Positions 38,105-47,762 are shown, numbered from the stretch's first letter. The stretch: DNA of 64,000 nucleotides from Paraburkholderia sartisoli (GCF_900107685.1 NZ_FNRQ01000002.1:1-64000); one strand, 5' to 3'. Program-made: numbers and translations. The notes: generated by a model from the sequence alone, not told the origin.

Positions 38105-39121
38105 TTAAACATCCGCGCCCCAATTCAGCACGATCTTGCCGACGTGGGTGCTGCTTTCCATCAGCGCGTGCGCGTCGGCGGCCTGCGCGGCCGGAAACAC
38201 GCGATGCACGACCGGCTTGATGCGACCCGCTTCGAGATGCGGCCACACGTGCTCTTTCAGGTTCGCCGCGATCCTCGCCTTGAATTCGACCGGTTGCGGG
38301 CGCAGCGTCGAGCCGGTAATCGTCAGACGGCGGCGCAGGATGTCGTTCAGGTTCACCTCCGCCTTCGCGCCGCCGAGCAACGCGATCAGCACGAGGCGAC
38401 CACCGCTGGCGAGCGCCGTCAGCTCACGCGGAACGTAGCTCCCGGCCACCATGTCGAGAATGACGTCGACGCCACGATCGTTCGTCAGCGACTTCACCAC
38501 TTCGACGAAATCTTCAGTCTTGTAGTTGATCGCCCGTTCAGCACCCAGTTCTTCGCACGCACGGCATTTGTCGTCCGAGCCCGCCGTCGCGAAGACGCGA
38601 AAACCCAGCGCGTGCGCGATCTGGATCGCCGTCACGCCGATGCCGCTCGAACCGCCCTGCACCATGAACGTTTCGTTCGCGCCGCCCTCGCCCGTGCCCA
38701 GCTTCGCGCGATCGAACACGTTGCTCCACACCGTGAAGAACGTCTCCGGCAGCGACGCCGCCTCGATGTCCGTCAGCCCCTTCGGCACCGGCAGGCACTG
38801 CGCAAGCGGCGCTGCGGCGTATTCCGCGTAACCGCCGCCCGCGAGCAGGGCGCAAACACGATCGCCCTTCTTCAGGCCGAACGGATTGTGCTGCGCGTCG
38901 AGCGCGCCGCCGACGATCTCGCCCGCCACCTCCAGCCCCGGCAGGTCAGATGCGCCTTGCGGTGGCGCATACGCGCCCTTGCGCTGGAACACGTCCGGAC
39001 GGTTGATGCCCGACGCCGCCACCTTGATCAGCACTTCGCCCGCTTTCGGTTCCGGCATCGGCCGTTCGGCCAGCTTCAGGACATCCGGCGCGCCGAATTC
39101 GGTAATCTCGACAGCTTTCAT
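38105..39121 (-). CDS. NAD(P)H-quinone oxidoreductase (MDR family, PIG3/QorA-like)
   Basis: The 338-residue medium-chain dehydrogenase/reductase lacks zinc ligands. It has the GroES-like N-domain (NRPDVFQRKGAY, PGLEVAGEIV) and a Rossmann domain with the NADPH motif VQGGSSGIGVTAIQIA. The long form with SLPETFFTVWSNVFD matches TIGR-type PIG3 quinone oxidoreductases, which reduce quinones with NADPH. ATG 39121 is preceded by GGAGG. A remarkable hairpin sits just before that site. Confidence 0.9.
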   Translation of the reverse strand: MKAVEITEFGAPDVLKLAERPMPEPKAGEVLIKVAASGINRPDVFQRKGAYAPPQGASDLPGLEVAGEIVGGALDAQHNPFGLKKGDRVCALLAGGGYAEYAAAPLAQCLPVPKGLTDIEAASLPETFFTVWSNVFDRAKLGTGEGGANETFMVQGGSSGIGVTAIQIAHALGFRVFATAGSDDKCRACEELGAERAINYKTEDFVEVVKSLTNDRGVDVILDMVAGSYVPRELTALASGGRLVLIALLGGAKAEVNLNDILRRRLTITGSTLRPQPVEFKARIAANLKEHVWPHLEAGRIKPVVHRVFPAAQAADAHALMESSTHVGKIVLNWGADV

Positions 39122-39141
39122 CTGCAGCACCTCCAAAGGTG

Positions 39142-39202
39142 TGGATTGCACTGCCAGCACCAGCAGCACCGGCAGGTGCCGCGCGGCTGGCAGTGCAATC
39201 CA
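39142..39202 (-). repeat. 17-bp perfect inverted repeat upstream of the oxidoreductase gene
   Basis: Positions 39142-39158 and 39186-39202 are exact reverse complements (core ggattgcactgccag), with a 27-base loop that can itself fold (ggca/tgcc). It begins about 20 bases ahead of the oxidoreductase ATG in the pnp-oxidoreductase spacer and has no T-run. As RNA it would form a very stable stem close to the ribosome-binding site. Confidence 0.75.
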
Positions 39203-39210
39203 TCCTCCAT

Positions 39211-39246
39211 GAAAAACGGCCGGCGCGCATTCACGCCACCGGCCGT
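39211..39246 (-). terminator. Rho-independent terminator after pnp
   Basis: The stem acggccgg/ccggccgt (39216-39223 with 39239-39246) is followed on the minus strand by TTTTTC. It lies 16 bases past the pnp stop. Confidence 0.8.
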
Positions 39247-39261
39247 CATCCTGCTAACGCA

Positions 39262-41403
39262 TTACTGCTGCGTCGGCTCGCCTTGCGGCGCGCCAGCCGG
39301 CGCTTCGTTCAGCAACGCCTTGGCCGACAGACGCACGCGACCCTTCTCGTCCGTCTGGATGACCTTGACCTTCACCTGCTGGCCGTCTTTGAGATAGTCG
39401 TTGATGTCCTTGATGCGCTCGTTCGCGATCTCGGAAATATGCAGCAGACCGTCCTTGCCCGGCAGGATGTTCACGATCGCGCCGAAATCCAGCAGCTTGA
39501 GCACGGTGCCTTCATACACCTGACCCACTTCGACTTCCAGCGTGATGTTTTCGATGCGCTTTTTCGCTTCGGCCATGCCTTCGCTGCTCGTGCTTGCGAT
39601 GGTCACGATGCCGTCGTCCGAAATGTCAATCGTCGTGCCGGTTTCTTCGGTCAGCGCGCGGATCACCGAACCACCCTTGCCGATCACGTCGCGGATTTTT
39701 TCCGGATTGATCTTGATGGTGATCATGCGCGGTGCGAATTCCGACAGTTCCGTGTTCGCACCCGAAACCGCCGACGTCATCTTGCCGAGGATATGCATAC
39801 GGCCTTCCTTCGCCTGCGCGAGGGCGACCTGCATGATTTCCTTCGTGATGCCCTGGATCTTGATGTCCATCTGCAGCGCGGTCACGCCTTGTTCCGTACC
39901 CGCCACCTTGAAGTCCATGTCGCCGAGGTGATCTTCGTCGCCGAGGATGTCGGTCAGGACGGCAAACTTGTTGCCTTCGAGGATCAGGCCCATCGCGATG
40001 CCGGCGACGTGCGCCTTCATCGGCACGCCGGCGTCCATCAGCGCGAGGCAGCCGCCGCACACCGAAGCCATCGACGACGAACCGTTCGATTCCGTGATTT
40101 CCGACACGACGCGGATCGAGTAGCCGAATTCCTCGGCGCTCGGCAGGCACGCGACCAGTGCGCGCTTGGCCAGACGGCCGTGACCGATTTCACGGCGCTT
40201 CGGCGAACCGACGCGGCCCGTTTCGCCGGTCGCGAACGGAGGCATGTTGTAGTGAAGCATGAAGCGTTCGCGGTACTCGCCTTCGAGCGCGTCGATGTTC
40301 TGCTCGTCGCCCTTCGTGCCGAGCGTCGCGACAACCAGCGCCTGCGTTTCGCCACGCGTGAAGAGCGCCGAGCCGTGCGTACGCGGCAGCACGCCGGTAC
40401 GGATTTCGATCGGGCGCACCGTGCGCGTGTCGCGGCCGTCGATACGCGGCTCGCCGTTCAGGATCTGCGTGCGGACGATCTTCGCTTCGATGTCGAACAG
40501 CACGTTGCCGACAGTTGCCTTGTCGGCCGCCACCGTACCGGCAGCCGCCGCGTCTTCTTCCAGCTTTGCCGACGTGGCTGCGTACACTTCCTTCAGCTTC
40601 GTCGAACGGGCCTGCTTGTCGCGCAGCTGGTAAGCGGCGAGCAGGTCGGCTTGCGCCAGTTCCGTCACGCGTGCGATCAGCGGCTCGTTCTTCGCGGCCG
40701 GCTTCCAGTCCCATTCCGGCTTGCCGCCTTCACGGACGAGTTCATGGATCGCGTCGATCGCGACCTGCATCTGCTCGTGACCGAACACCACTGCGCCGAG
40801 CATCACTTCTTCGGTCAGTTGCTGCGCTTCCGATTCCACCATCAGCACCGCGCGTTCCGTACCGGCGACGATCAGGTCGAGCGCCGATTCCTTCATTTGC
40901 GGACGCGTCGGGTTCAGCACGAATTCGTTGTTGATGTAAGCCACGCGTGCTGCGCCGACCGGGCCGTTGAACGGCAGACCGGACACGGCGAGCGCCGCCG
41001 ACGCGCCGATCAGCGCGGGAATGTCAGCGGGAACGTCCGGGTTCAGCGACAGGACGTGGATCACGACCTGAACTTCGTTGTAGAAGCCTTCCGGGAAGAG
41101 CGGGCGCAGCGGGCGGTCGATCAGGCGCGAAATCAGCGTTTCGCCTTCCGACGGACGGCCTTCGCGACGGAAGAAGCCACCCGGGATCTTGCCGGCGGCG
41201 TAGGTCTTTTCGAGGTAATCGACGGTCAGCGGGAAGAAATCCTGACCCGGCTTTGCCGTTCTGGCACCGACAACGGTGGCCAGCACAACGGTGTCTTCGA
41301 CGTCGACGAGCACCGCACCGCTTGCCTGGCGGGCGATTTCGCCCGTCTCGAGGCGAACGTTATGTTGTCCCCATTTGAATTCCTTGACGATCTTGTTGAA
41401 CAT
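39262..41403 (-). CDS. pnp: Polyribonucleotide nucleotidyltransferase (PNPase)
   Basis: The 713-residue phosphorolytic 3'-5' exoribonuclease has two RNase PH domains (about 1-210 and 310-540), an alpha linker, a KH domain with the GKGG loop ([15 protein letters not shown]) and a C-terminal S1 domain ([20 protein letters not shown]). It degrades mRNA in the degradosome and makes heteropolymeric tails. ATG 41403 has AAGGAG at a good distance; a GTG two codons upstream is less likely. It follows rpsO as in E. coli. A leader hairpin at 41493-41534 may mediate autoregulation. Confidence 0.97.
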   Translation of the reverse strand: MFNKIVKEFKWGQHNVRLETGEIARQASGAVLVDVEDTVVLATVVGARTAKPGQDFFPLTVDYLEKTYAAGKIPGGFFRREGRPSEGETLISRLIDRPLRPLFPEGFYNEVQVVIHVLSLNPDVPADIPALIGASAALAVSGLPFNGPVGAARVAYINNEFVLNPTRPQMKESALDLIVAGTERAVLMVESEAQQLTEEVMLGAVVFGHEQMQVAIDAIHELVREGGKPEWDWKPAAKNEPLIARVTELAQADLLAAYQLRDKQARSTKLKEVYAATSAKLEEDAAAAGTVAADKATVGNVLFDIEAKIVRTQILNGEPRIDGRDTRTVRPIEIRTGVLPRTHGSALFTRGETQALVVATLGTKGDEQNIDALEGEYRERFMLHYNMPPFATGETGRVGSPKRREIGHGRLAKRALVACLPSAEEFGYSIRVVSEITESNGSSSMASVCGGCLALMDAGVPMKAHVAGIAMGLILEGNKFAVLTDILGDEDHLGDMDFKVAGTEQGVTALQMDIKIQGITKEIMQVALAQAKEGRMHILGKMTSAVSGANTELSEFAPRMITIKINPEKIRDVIGKGGSVIRALTEETGTTIDISDDGIVTIASTSSEGMAEAKKRIENITLEVEVGQVYEGTVLKLLDFGAIVNILPGKDGLLHISEIANERIKDINDYLKDGQQVKVKVIQTDEKGRVRLSAKALLNEAPAGAPQGEPTQQ

Positions 41404-41492
41404 AGTCACTCCTTTTCTTCGTTATGCCGCGCGGACGGGCAGCGGCGCGGCAACGCCAGAACCGGTGCCACACGGGAAGAGAAGTGTTATGC

Positions 41493-41534
41493 CATTCCAG
41501 AGAACCACGCTTTTTCGCGCGAACCGCTGGAATG
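41493..41534 (-). other. Stem-loop in the pnp leader, possible RNase III/PNPase control element
   Basis: The arms cattccag and ctggaatg (41493-41500 and 41527-41534) pair perfectly; adding gtgt/acac outside with a bulge lengthens the stem. In E. coli the pnp leader folds into hairpins that RNase III cuts and PNPase then degrades to repress its own synthesis. The position between rpsO and pnp fits, but the mechanism here is inferred. Confidence 0.5.
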
Positions 41535-41642
41535 ACACAAAACTCTGCCCTGAGGCCCGGCCGTATTCCGGTCACCCGCCGCATGATCTTCCATGCGCAC
41601 CGCGGATGACGCTTCGATGCACCTCACATGAAGCGCATCGTT

Positions 41643-41682
41643 CAAAAACAAAATGCCTGTATCAGCTGACTGACACAGGCAT
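41643..41682 (-). terminator. Rho-independent terminator after rpsO
   Basis: The stem atgcctgt/acaggcat (41653-41660 with 41675-41682), extended inside by tcag/ctga, is followed on the minus strand by TTTTGTTTTT. Confidence 0.88.
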
Positions 41683-41703
41683 CTTGCTGAGAGGCCAACC
41701 CGA

Positions 41704-41976
41704 TTACTTACGCAGACCCAGCTTCTCGATCAGCGCACGGTAACGGTCAGCGTCCTTACCCTTCAGGTAGTCAAGCAGCTTGCGACGGCGGCTCACCATG
41801 CGCAGCAGACCGCGGCGGCTGTGGTGATCCTTCGTGTGAGCCTTGAAGTGAACGGTCAGTTCGTTGATACGGGTCGTGAGCAGCGCGACCTGAACTTCGG
41901 GGGAGCCGGTGTCGTTTGCTGCGCGCGCGAATTGCGCGACGACGTCGGACTTCTTGCTTGTTTCAACTGCGGACAT
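41704..41976 (-). CDS. rpsO: 30S ribosomal protein S15
   Basis: This 90-residue protein binds 16S rRNA helix 22 and organises the platform of the small subunit. The signature [20 protein letters not shown] and [22 protein letters not shown] are unmistakable. ATG 41976 gives the standard length. An extended -10 element lies about 72 bases upstream. Followed by a terminator and then pnp. Confidence 0.98.
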   Translation of the reverse strand: MSAVETSKKSDVVAQFARAANDTGSPEVQVALLTTRINELTVHFKAHTKDHHSRRGLLRMVSRRRKLLDYLKGKDADRYRALIEKLGLRK

Positions 41977-42047
41977 ATTGATTTCCTTGATTACTGAACA
42001 GGCGGTCACGGAAGAAAGGCCGTGCCGTGGGTTACAACAAGGGGAGT

Positions 42048-42056
42048 ATTGTAGCA
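42048..42056 (-). promoter_or_regulatory. Probable rpsO promoter (extended -10)
   Basis: The minus strand reads TGCTACAAT (TGn plus TACAAT), a good extended -10, about 72 bases upstream of the rpsO start. No strong -35 was found, which is acceptable for extended -10 promoters. Confidence 0.55.
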
Positions 42057-42136
42057 CAGCCCAGACGCCCCGCGACCCCTTCCTTACAGCCCTGTCCAGC
42101 GGGGTACGCTGCATGCCGACAGGCGTTCGCCCACGT

Positions 42137-43396
42137 TCAGGGGCGTTTCATGCGACACACCGTGGATGGCACGGTGCGCGCGGCCGGCAGTGCCAGCACG
42201 GTGCGAAAGCCATAACCGGAGCCTTCGTTGTCGAAACGCACACCTGGCGTGCCCGCCCGCTCCATTTCCATCACATAAAGGGGCTGGATGAGCTGGTGGT
42301 CCTCCGCGCGCATCCACGACGCGTGAAAGCCGTTGTCGAACTTCCTGCCCTCGAGCGCCTTCGCGACGGCCTCCGGCTGGGCGCTCGCCGCACTGTTCAT
42401 CGCGGAAGCCAGCATCTCGATCATCATTTCCATGCGCAGCACGGGATAGTCGTCGGCGGGAGCGGGGAAACGGGTGCGGAACGCCTTGTACCAGGCGTCC
42501 GAGGCCGCGCCGCCCGCGTTCGGATGCCAGTCGGCGACCGCCACGACCCGGCCGACGCCCGCGTCGCCCAATGCCGCCGGCGCGCCCAGGCTGTTGCCGT
42601 AGAACGTGTAGAACTTCGTGTTGAGTCCCTGCTCGCGTGCCGCCTTGACGAGCAGCGTCAGGTCGTTGCCCCAGTTGCCCGTCACGACCGCATCCGCGCC
42701 GCTCGCGCGGATTTTCGCGATGTAAGGCGCGAAATCCTTCACCCGGCCGATCGGATGGAATTCGTCGCCGACGATGCCGATATCCGGCCGCTTCGCCTTC
42801 AGCGCCGCGCGCGCAAGCGTGCTGACATCGTGGCCAAAGCTGTAATCCTGGTTCAGCAGGTAGATTTTCTTCACCGACTGGTCGCGCTGGATCACGTCGG
42901 CGAGCGCATCCATGCGCATGCCGGCGTGCGCGTCGAAACGGAAGTGCCAGAAGCTGCAGTTCGCGTTGGTGAGCGCGGGATCGTCGGCGGAATAGTTGAG
43001 CAGCAGTTCGCGGTTGTCCGGTTCGCGGGCGTTCTGCTTTTCGATCGCGCCCAGCAGCGCCGCGGCGACCGCGGAGCTGTTGCCCTGAAGGATGTAGCCG
43101 ATATGCTGGTCGGCGGCGGCCCGCAGTTGCACGAGCGCCTCTTCGGCGCTGCCCTTGCTGTCCAGCACGACGAGTTCGAGCGGATGCGCGCCATCCGCCA
43201 GTTTCACGCCGCCCGCCGCGTTCACGCGCTCGACGCCGAGCCGCAGGTTCCGTTCCACCGCCGCGCCCGCGTTGGCAAACGGCCCGGACATGCCCTCGAT
43301 CAGCGCGAGTCGCACGGGCTCGCCGCCCGCGTGCACGAGCGTCACCGACACAGCCGCGAGCACGCCCAGCGCCGTTCGTATCCAGTTCGCCACCAT
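42137..43396 (-). CDS. Periplasmic ABC transporter substrate-binding protein (branched-chain amino acid type)
   Basis: The 419-residue protein has a signal peptide (hydrophobic about 8-20, cleavage near VHA-GG, residue 23). A type I periplasmic-binding fold of the LivJ/amide-binding family follows ([43 protein letters not shown]). It would capture an amino acid, amide or similar ligand. No permease or ATPase genes adjoin it, so it either serves a transporter encoded elsewhere or is a sensor. ATG 43396 has GGAG five bases upstream. Confidence 0.88.
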   Translation of the reverse strand: MVANWIRTALGVLAAVSVTLVHAGGEPVRLALIEGMSGPFANAGAAVERNLRLGVERVNAAGGVKLADGAHPLELVVLDSKGSAEEALVQLRAAADQHIGYILQGNSSAVAAALLGAIEKQNAREPDNRELLLNYSADDPALTNANCSFWHFRFDAHAGMRMDALADVIQRDQSVKKIYLLNQDYSFGHDVSTLARAALKAKRPDIGIVGDEFHPIGRVKDFAPYIAKIRASGADAVVTGNWGNDLTLLVKAAREQGLNTKFYTFYGNSLGAPAALGDAGVGRVVAVADWHPNAGGAASDAWYKAFRTRFPAPADDYPVLRMEMMIEMLASAMNSAASAQPEAVAKALEGRKFDNGFHASWMRAEDHQLIQPLYVMEMERAGTPGVRFDNEGSGYGFRTVLALPAARTVPSTVCRMKRP

Positions 43397-43606
43397 CGTT
43401 ACTCCTGCTGCGATTGATTCATCCGAAGCGCGGATCATAGAGGCGTGCATGCCGTCGGGCAAGGGCGACCGCCGCCCGGAGTTCGCACGCCGTCACGCGG
43501 CGCGGCAAATCTTTTGCCGCGCCGCGTGTCAAAATACCGTGGCTTCCTGATAGAACACATAAAGAACACCTAACGCGAGGCCACCAGAATGCCACCGGAG
43601 GAATTC

Positions 43607-44176
43607 ATGTTTAACCGCCTCTTCACCGCGCCCACCCCGGGCGGGACGACGCCACAGCCAGCGCGCGCGGGCCGGCTGCGCCGCGCGGCGCTCGCGTGTG
43701 CCTGCTTCGGCGCCGTGATGCTCACGGGTTGCGCACAACCGTGGCAGCAGTTCCAGCCGGGCGAAGACCAGTCGACGCTGATCACCCGCCTCGGCGCACC
43801 GCGGGAAACCTACGACCTGCCGAACGGCAGCCGGCGCCTGATGTGGCCCACCCAGCCGATGGGCGAAACCACCACCGCTGCGGACGTCGACGCCGCCGGC
43901 AAGATCCTGTCCGTGCGTCAGGTGCTGCAACCCAACGAGTTCTACCGCGCCGAGGTCGGCAAGTGGACGCGCGACGACGTGCTCGTCAACTTCGGCCGCC
44001 CGGTCGAAACGTCGTATTTCCCGCTGATGAAGCGCGAAGTCTGGACTTACCGGTACCTGGAGGACAACGTCTGGTACATGATGTTCAGCTTCTATTTCGA
44101 CAACCAGGGCGTCCTGCGGACCACGCAGAAAAGCCCGGACCCGCTGCACGATCCGGATCGCCGCAGCCTCTTCTGA
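43607..44176 (+). CDS. Lipoprotein with BamE/SmpA-like repeats
   Basis: The 189-residue precursor has a basic n-region, a hydrophobic core and a lipobox LTGC with the lipidated Cys at about residue 42. The mature part contains two segments resembling BamE/OmlA repeats (LITRLGAPRETYDLPNG, DDVLVNFGRPVETSYFP). It is probably anchored in the outer membrane and could act in envelope assembly. The ribosome-binding site GGAGG at 43598-43602 sets the start at 43607 rather than 43589. A terminator follows. Confidence 0.8.
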   Translation: MFNRLFTAPTPGGTTPQPARAGRLRRAALACACFGAVMLTGCAQPWQQFQPGEDQSTLITRLGAPRETYDLPNGSRRLMWPTQPMGETTTAADVDAAGKILSVRQVLQPNEFYRAEVGKWTRDDVLVNFGRPVETSYFPLMKREVWTYRYLEDNVWYMMFSFYFDNQGVLRTTQKSPDPLHDPDRRSLF

Positions 44177-44201
44177 TTGTGTCCCGGTAACATGCGCACA
44201 C

Positions 44202-44236
44202 AGGCCGCCTCGCCCCCGAGGCGGCCTTCCTGTTTT
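44202..44236 (+). terminator. Rho-independent terminator after the BamE-like lipoprotein gene
   Basis: A perfect 11-bp GC-rich stem (44202-44212 with 44217-44227) is followed by tcctgtttt. Confidence 0.75.
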
Positions 44237-44276
44237 CCTGTATATCGTCGGCCGAATAGATACGGAGGCGCTTTCG

Positions 44277-44888
44277 ATGACCCTTCCCAGAGAGATGCTG
44301 GCCGCCAATGCCGAATGGGCAGAGGAGACCGTTGCGCACGATCCGCATTTTTTCCAGGCCCTGGCGCAGGGCCAAAGCCCGAAGGTTCTGTGGATCGGCT
44401 GCTCGGACAGCCGCGTTCCCGCCGAGACCATCACGCTTTGCCAGCCGGGCGACCTGTTCGTCCATCGCAACATCGCGAATCTCTTTCCACCCGGCGACGA
44501 CAACTGTTCGAGCGTGCTCGAATACGCCGTGCGCGTGCTGAAGGTCGGGCACGTGATCGTCTGCGGTCACTACGGTTGCGGCGGCGTGCGGGCGGCGCTG
44601 CTGCCGCCGTCGCCGGACCTGCCGCACGTCAACCGGCGCATCGCGCCGCTGTGCGCGCTGGCCGATGCGCATCGCGACGAACTGGGCGCCTGCCCGTCCG
44701 ACGAGGCGCGCCTTAACCGGCTCGCCGAACTGAACGTGCTGGAGCAGGTTCAGCGGCTGCGCGACACCGACATCGTGCGCGACAGCCAGCCGGCGCCGCT
44801 CGTACACGGCTGGATCTTCTCGCTCGACGATGGACGCATCAAGGTCGTCGCATCCGGCTACCCGGGCGGCGCTCCGTCGCGCGCATAA
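44277..44888 (+). CDS. can: Beta-class carbonic anhydrase
   Basis: The 203-residue enzyme interconverts carbon dioxide and bicarbonate. Zinc ligands are C42, H98 and C101, with the catalytic dyad D44-R46 in CSDSR and the HYGCGG motif; NIANLF is also conserved. There is no signal peptide, so it is cytoplasmic, supplying bicarbonate for carboxylases. Monocistronic, between two terminators. Confidence 0.95.
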   Translation: MTLPREMLAANAEWAEETVAHDPHFFQALAQGQSPKVLWIGCSDSRVPAETITLCQPGDLFVHRNIANLFPPGDDNCSSVLEYAVRVLKVGHVIVCGHYGCGGVRAALLPPSPDLPHVNRRIAPLCALADAHRDELGACPSDEARLNRLAELNVLEQVQRLRDTDIVRDSQPAPLVHGWIFSLDDGRIKVVASGYPGGAPSRA

Positions 44889-44925
44889 GCCACTTCGCAC
44901 GCGCGACGTCCCCCACAGAAACAGA

Positions 44926-44956
44926 AAACCCCGTGCCCTTGTGGAACACGGGGTTT
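44926..44956. terminator. Bidirectional terminator between can and leuA
   Basis: The stem aaaccccgtg/cacggggttt (44926-44935 with 44947-44956) carries T-rich flanks on the minus strand (TTTTCTGTTT). It separates convergent genes. Confidence 0.85.
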
Positions 44957-45011
44957 CGTCTGAAACGTACACACGCGGAGCGCGGATCGGCGCCCCCCGC
45001 GATCAATGACG

Positions 45012-46556
45012 TTACGAACGCTGCGGATTCAGCTTGTCGACGTTCGAGTACAGCTTGTTGAGCGCCGAGATATACGCCTTCGCGGAAGCCGCGACGATAT
45101 CCGGATCGGTGCCGACGCCGTTCACGATGCGGCCGCTCTTCGACAGGCGCACCGTCACTTCGCCCTGCGCCTGCGTACCCGTCGTGATCGCGTTCACCGA
45201 GTAAAGCAGCAGCTCCGAGCCGCTGCCCACTTCGGTTTCGATCGCGTTCAGCGTGGCGTCGACTGGGCCGTTGCCGCGCGCTTCGCCGGTCACTTCCTTG
45301 CCTTCCATCGAGAACACGATCTTCGCGTGCGGCTGCTCGCCCGTTTCCGAATGCTGCGACAGCGAAACGAACCTGTAATGTTCCTTTTCGTGAGCTTCAG
45401 CGGATTCTTCCGTCACGATCGAGATGATGTCTTCGTCGAAGATTTCCGACTTGCGGTCGGCGAGCTCCTTGAAGCGCGCGAACGCCGTGTTCAGCTCGCC
45501 TTCGCTTTCGAGCGAAATGCCGAGTTCCTGCAGGCGCTGCTTGAACGCGTTACGGCCCGACAGCTTGCCGAGCACGATCTTGTTCGCGCTCCAGCCCACG
45601 TCTTCGGCCCGCATGATTTCGTACGTGTCGCGCGCCTTCAGCACGCCGTCCTGGTGAATGCCGGACGCGTGGGCAAACGCGTTCGCACCCACCACGGCCT
45701 TGTTCGGCTGCACGACAAAACCCGTGATCTGCGAGACGAGCTTCGATGCCGGCACGATCTGCGTCGTATCGATGCCCAGATCGAGGCCGAAGTAATCCTT
45801 GCGGGTCTTCACGGCCATGACGATTTCTTCGAGCGACGTATTGCCCGCGCGCTCACCGAGACCGTTGATCGTACACTCGACCTGGCGCGCGCCGCCGATC
45901 TGCACCCCCGCCAGCGAGTTTGCCACGGCCATGCCGAGGTCATTGTGGCAGTGTACGGAGAACACCGCCTTGTGCGAGTTCGGGATGCGCTCGCGCAGAT
46001 CCTTCACGAGCTTGCCGTACAGTTCCGGCACGCCGTAGCCGACCGTGTCGGCGATATTGATCGTGGTCGCGCCTTCGGCGATCACCGCCTCGAGCACGCG
46101 GCACAGGAAATCCATATCCGTGCGGCTGCCGTCTTCCGGCGAGAACTCGACGTCGTCCGTGAACTTGCGTGCGAAACGCACAGCGAGCTTTGCCTGCTCG
46201 AACACCTGTTCCGGCGTCATGCGCAGTTTCTTTTCCATGTGCAACGCCGACGTCGCGATGAACGTATGAATGCGGAAGTGGCTGGCGGGCTTCAACGCGT
46301 CGGCGGCACGCTGGATGTCCTTGTCGTTCGCGCGGGCGAGCGAGCAGATCGTGCTGTCCTTGATCATCGAGGCGATCGTGTGGATCGAATCGAAATCGCC
46401 GTTCGAGCTGGCCGCGAAACCGGCTTCGATGACGTCCACTTTCATCCGTTCGAGCTGCCTCGCGATACGGATTTTTTCTTCCTTGGTCATCGACGCACCG
46501 GGCGACTGCTCGCCGTCGCGCAATGTCGTGTCGAATATGATCAGCTTGTCTGCCAT
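45012..46556 (-). CDS. leuA: 2-Isopropylmalate synthase
   Basis: The 514-residue enzyme condenses acetyl-CoA with 2-oxoisovalerate in the first committed step of leucine synthesis. The N-terminal TIM barrel shows [15 protein letters not shown] and the metal-binding [22 protein letters not shown] follows. The C-terminal LeuA allosteric domain (about 390-514) gives leucine feedback inhibition. ATG 46556 fits the family; the frame stays open eight codons upstream. It has its own promoter and a leader peptide-like frame in the 319-base region upstream. It is downstream of pssA but separated from it by a probable terminator. Confidence 0.97.
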   Translation of the reverse strand: MADKLIIFDTTLRDGEQSPGASMTKEEKIRIARQLERMKVDVIEAGFAASSNGDFDSIHTIASMIKDSTICSLARANDKDIQRAADALKPASHFRIHTFIATSALHMEKKLRMTPEQVFEQAKLAVRFARKFTDDVEFSPEDGSRTDMDFLCRVLEAVIAEGATTINIADTVGYGVPELYGKLVKDLRERIPNSHKAVFSVHCHNDLGMAVANSLAGVQIGGARQVECTINGLGERAGNTSLEEIVMAVKTRKDYFGLDLGIDTTQIVPASKLVSQITGFVVQPNKAVVGANAFAHASGIHQDGVLKARDTYEIMRAEDVGWSANKIVLGKLSGRNAFKQRLQELGISLESEGELNTAFARFKELADRKSEIFDEDIISIVTEESAEAHEKEHYRFVSLSQHSETGEQPHAKIVFSMEGKEVTGEARGNGPVDATLNAIETEVGSGSELLLYSVNAITTGTQAQGEVTVRLSKSGRIVNGVGTDPDIVAASAKAYISALNKLYSNVDKLNPQRS

Positions 46557-46668
46557 GTCAGGTCTCCGGGACTCAATCAAATGTGGGGATGAAGATACCG
46601 AATTCGGGTGTTTGCGCCACCGCTGGCGACGCTAAACAACAGACGAGGCAGACGGAGGGCGAAAACGG

Positions 46669-46752
46669 TCAGCGCGGCAGGCGCGCTAGCGCTAATGCGC
46701 ATAGGGGCGCACCGGCTTGAAGAGACAGGAAGGGGAACGTGAAAATAACCAT
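46669..46752 (-). CDS. Candidate leuA leader peptide (27 aa, rare Leu codons)
   Basis: A 27-codon frame starts at the ATG at 46752 and stops at 46669, 112 bases before leuA. The translation is MVIFTFPFLSLQAGAPLCAL followed by ALARLPR. Six of 27 residues are Leu, and the cluster L-C-A-L-A-L-A uses CTA, TTA and CTA, codons that are rare in this GC-rich genome. The predicted transcription start of the promoter at 46760-46788 falls at or within a few bases of this ATG, so the peptide may be translated from a leaderless message. The downstream RNA has one imperfect hairpin (GTTTaGCGTCGCC/GGTGGCGCAAAC) without a T-run, so attenuation could be Rho-dependent or act on leuA translation. This is inferred from sequence only. 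Confidence 0.55.
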   Translation of the reverse strand: MVIFTFPFLSLQAGAPLCALALARLPR

Positions 46753-46759
46753 GTCGGCG

Positions 46760-46788
46760 ACTATAGCGGCAATCCGGAAATCGCGCAA
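46760..46788 (-). promoter_or_regulatory. Sigma-70 promoter of leuA
   Basis: The minus strand has TTGCGC (46783-46788), a 17-base spacer and TATAGT (46760-46765). The expected start is about 46753, roughly 200 bases ahead of leuA and at the start of the leader-peptide frame. Confidence 0.8.
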
Positions 46789-46811
46789 TTAGCGGCGCAC
46801 CCGGTGCCCGA

Positions 46812-46843
46812 AAACGGCAAGCGGCAGCCGGGCGGCCGCCGCT
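46812..46843 (-). terminator. Probable terminator after pssA
   Basis: A 10-bp stem with one G-T pair (46820-46829 with 46834-46843) is flanked by AAAA before and, after five bases, TTTT on the minus strand. It is weaker than a canonical terminator but well placed, 33 bases past the pssA stop. Confidence 0.5.
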
Positions 46844-46875
46844 TTTGTCCTGCTTTCCTGCCGCGCAAGCAGCGT

Positions 46876-47742
46876 TCAGTGATCGCGCTGGGACGAACGG
46901 GCCGGGTTCGCCCTGCCCCGGAGCGTCTGGTAGCCCCAGAACACATAACCCGACAGCCCGTACAGCACGAAGAGGCCGAACAGCATCAACGGCGGATCGG
47001 ACGACACCAGCACGAACGCCATCACCACCAGCAGGATCACGCCGAACGGCACGCGATGCCGCACGTCGAGCGCCTTGCCGCTGTAGAACGGCGCGTTCGA
47101 CACCATCGTCACGCCGGCATAGATCGTCAGCACGAACGCGACCCAAGGCAGCCAGACGAGCTTCAGCGGCACGCGGTTATCGGTGGCGAGCCACACGAAG
47201 CCCGCGATCAGCGCCGCGGCGGCCGGACTCGGCATGCCCTGAAAGAAGCGCTTGTCGACCACGCCGATGTTCGTGTTGAAGCGCGCAAGCCGTAGCGCCG
47301 CGCCCGAGCAGTACACGAACGCCGCGAGCCAGCCCCAGCGGCCGAGGTCTTTCAGGATCCATTCGTACATCACGAGCGCCGGCGCGACGCCGAACGACAC
47401 CATGTCCGAGAGGCTGTCGAACTGCTCGCCGAACGCGCTCTGCGTGTGCGTCATGCGCGCGACGCGGCCGTCCATGCCGTCGAGCACCATCGCCACGAAA
47501 ATCGCGATCGCCGCGATTTCGAAGCGCACGTTCATCGCCTGCACGACGGCGAAAAAGCCGCAGAACAGCGCGGCGGTGGTAAAGGCGTTCGGCAGCAGAT
47601 AGATGCCGCGCTTGCGCAGGAACTGCTGGCGCGCGGCACGCCGGCTGTCGACGACACCCGGCTCCTGGATCGGCTTCTTGCGGCGGAAAGGCCGGGGCTG
47701 CGGGCCGGCGCTACGCGGTCGACGCGGTTTGAATGCGGCCAT
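46876..47742 (-). CDS. pssA: CDP-diacylglycerol--serine O-phosphatidyltransferase
   Basis: The 288-residue membrane enzyme (about seven helices) makes phosphatidylserine from CDP-diacylglycerol and serine. The CDP-alcohol phosphotransferase motif is complete: D-G-x2-A-R then G-x3-D-x3-D in DGMDGRVARM to FGEQFDSLSD. It carries a basic N-terminal extension of about 45 residues before the first helix. It follows psd by 20 bases; the two consecutive steps of phosphatidylethanolamine synthesis are thus co-transcribed. Confidence 0.95.
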   Translation of the reverse strand: MAAFKPRRPRSAGPQPRPFRRKKPIQEPGVVDSRRAARQQFLRKRGIYLLPNAFTTAALFCGFFAVVQAMNVRFEIAAIAIFVAMVLDGMDGRVARMTHTQSAFGEQFDSLSDMVSFGVAPALVMYEWILKDLGRWGWLAAFVYCSGAALRLARFNTNIGVVDKRFFQGMPSPAAAALIAGFVWLATDNRVPLKLVWLPWVAFVLTIYAGVTMVSNAPFYSGKALDVRHRVPFGVILLVVMAFVLVSSDPPLMLFGLFVLYGLSGYVFWGYQTLRGRANPARSSQRDH

Positions 47743-47762
47743 CGAAACCTCCTTGTGCCGCG

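Noticed and set aside
46577..46722. A second small frame before leuA (starting MRISASAPAALTVF) as the leader peptide
   Set aside because: It begins downstream of the better candidate, has no ribosome-binding site, overlaps it in another frame and uses common Leu codons only.
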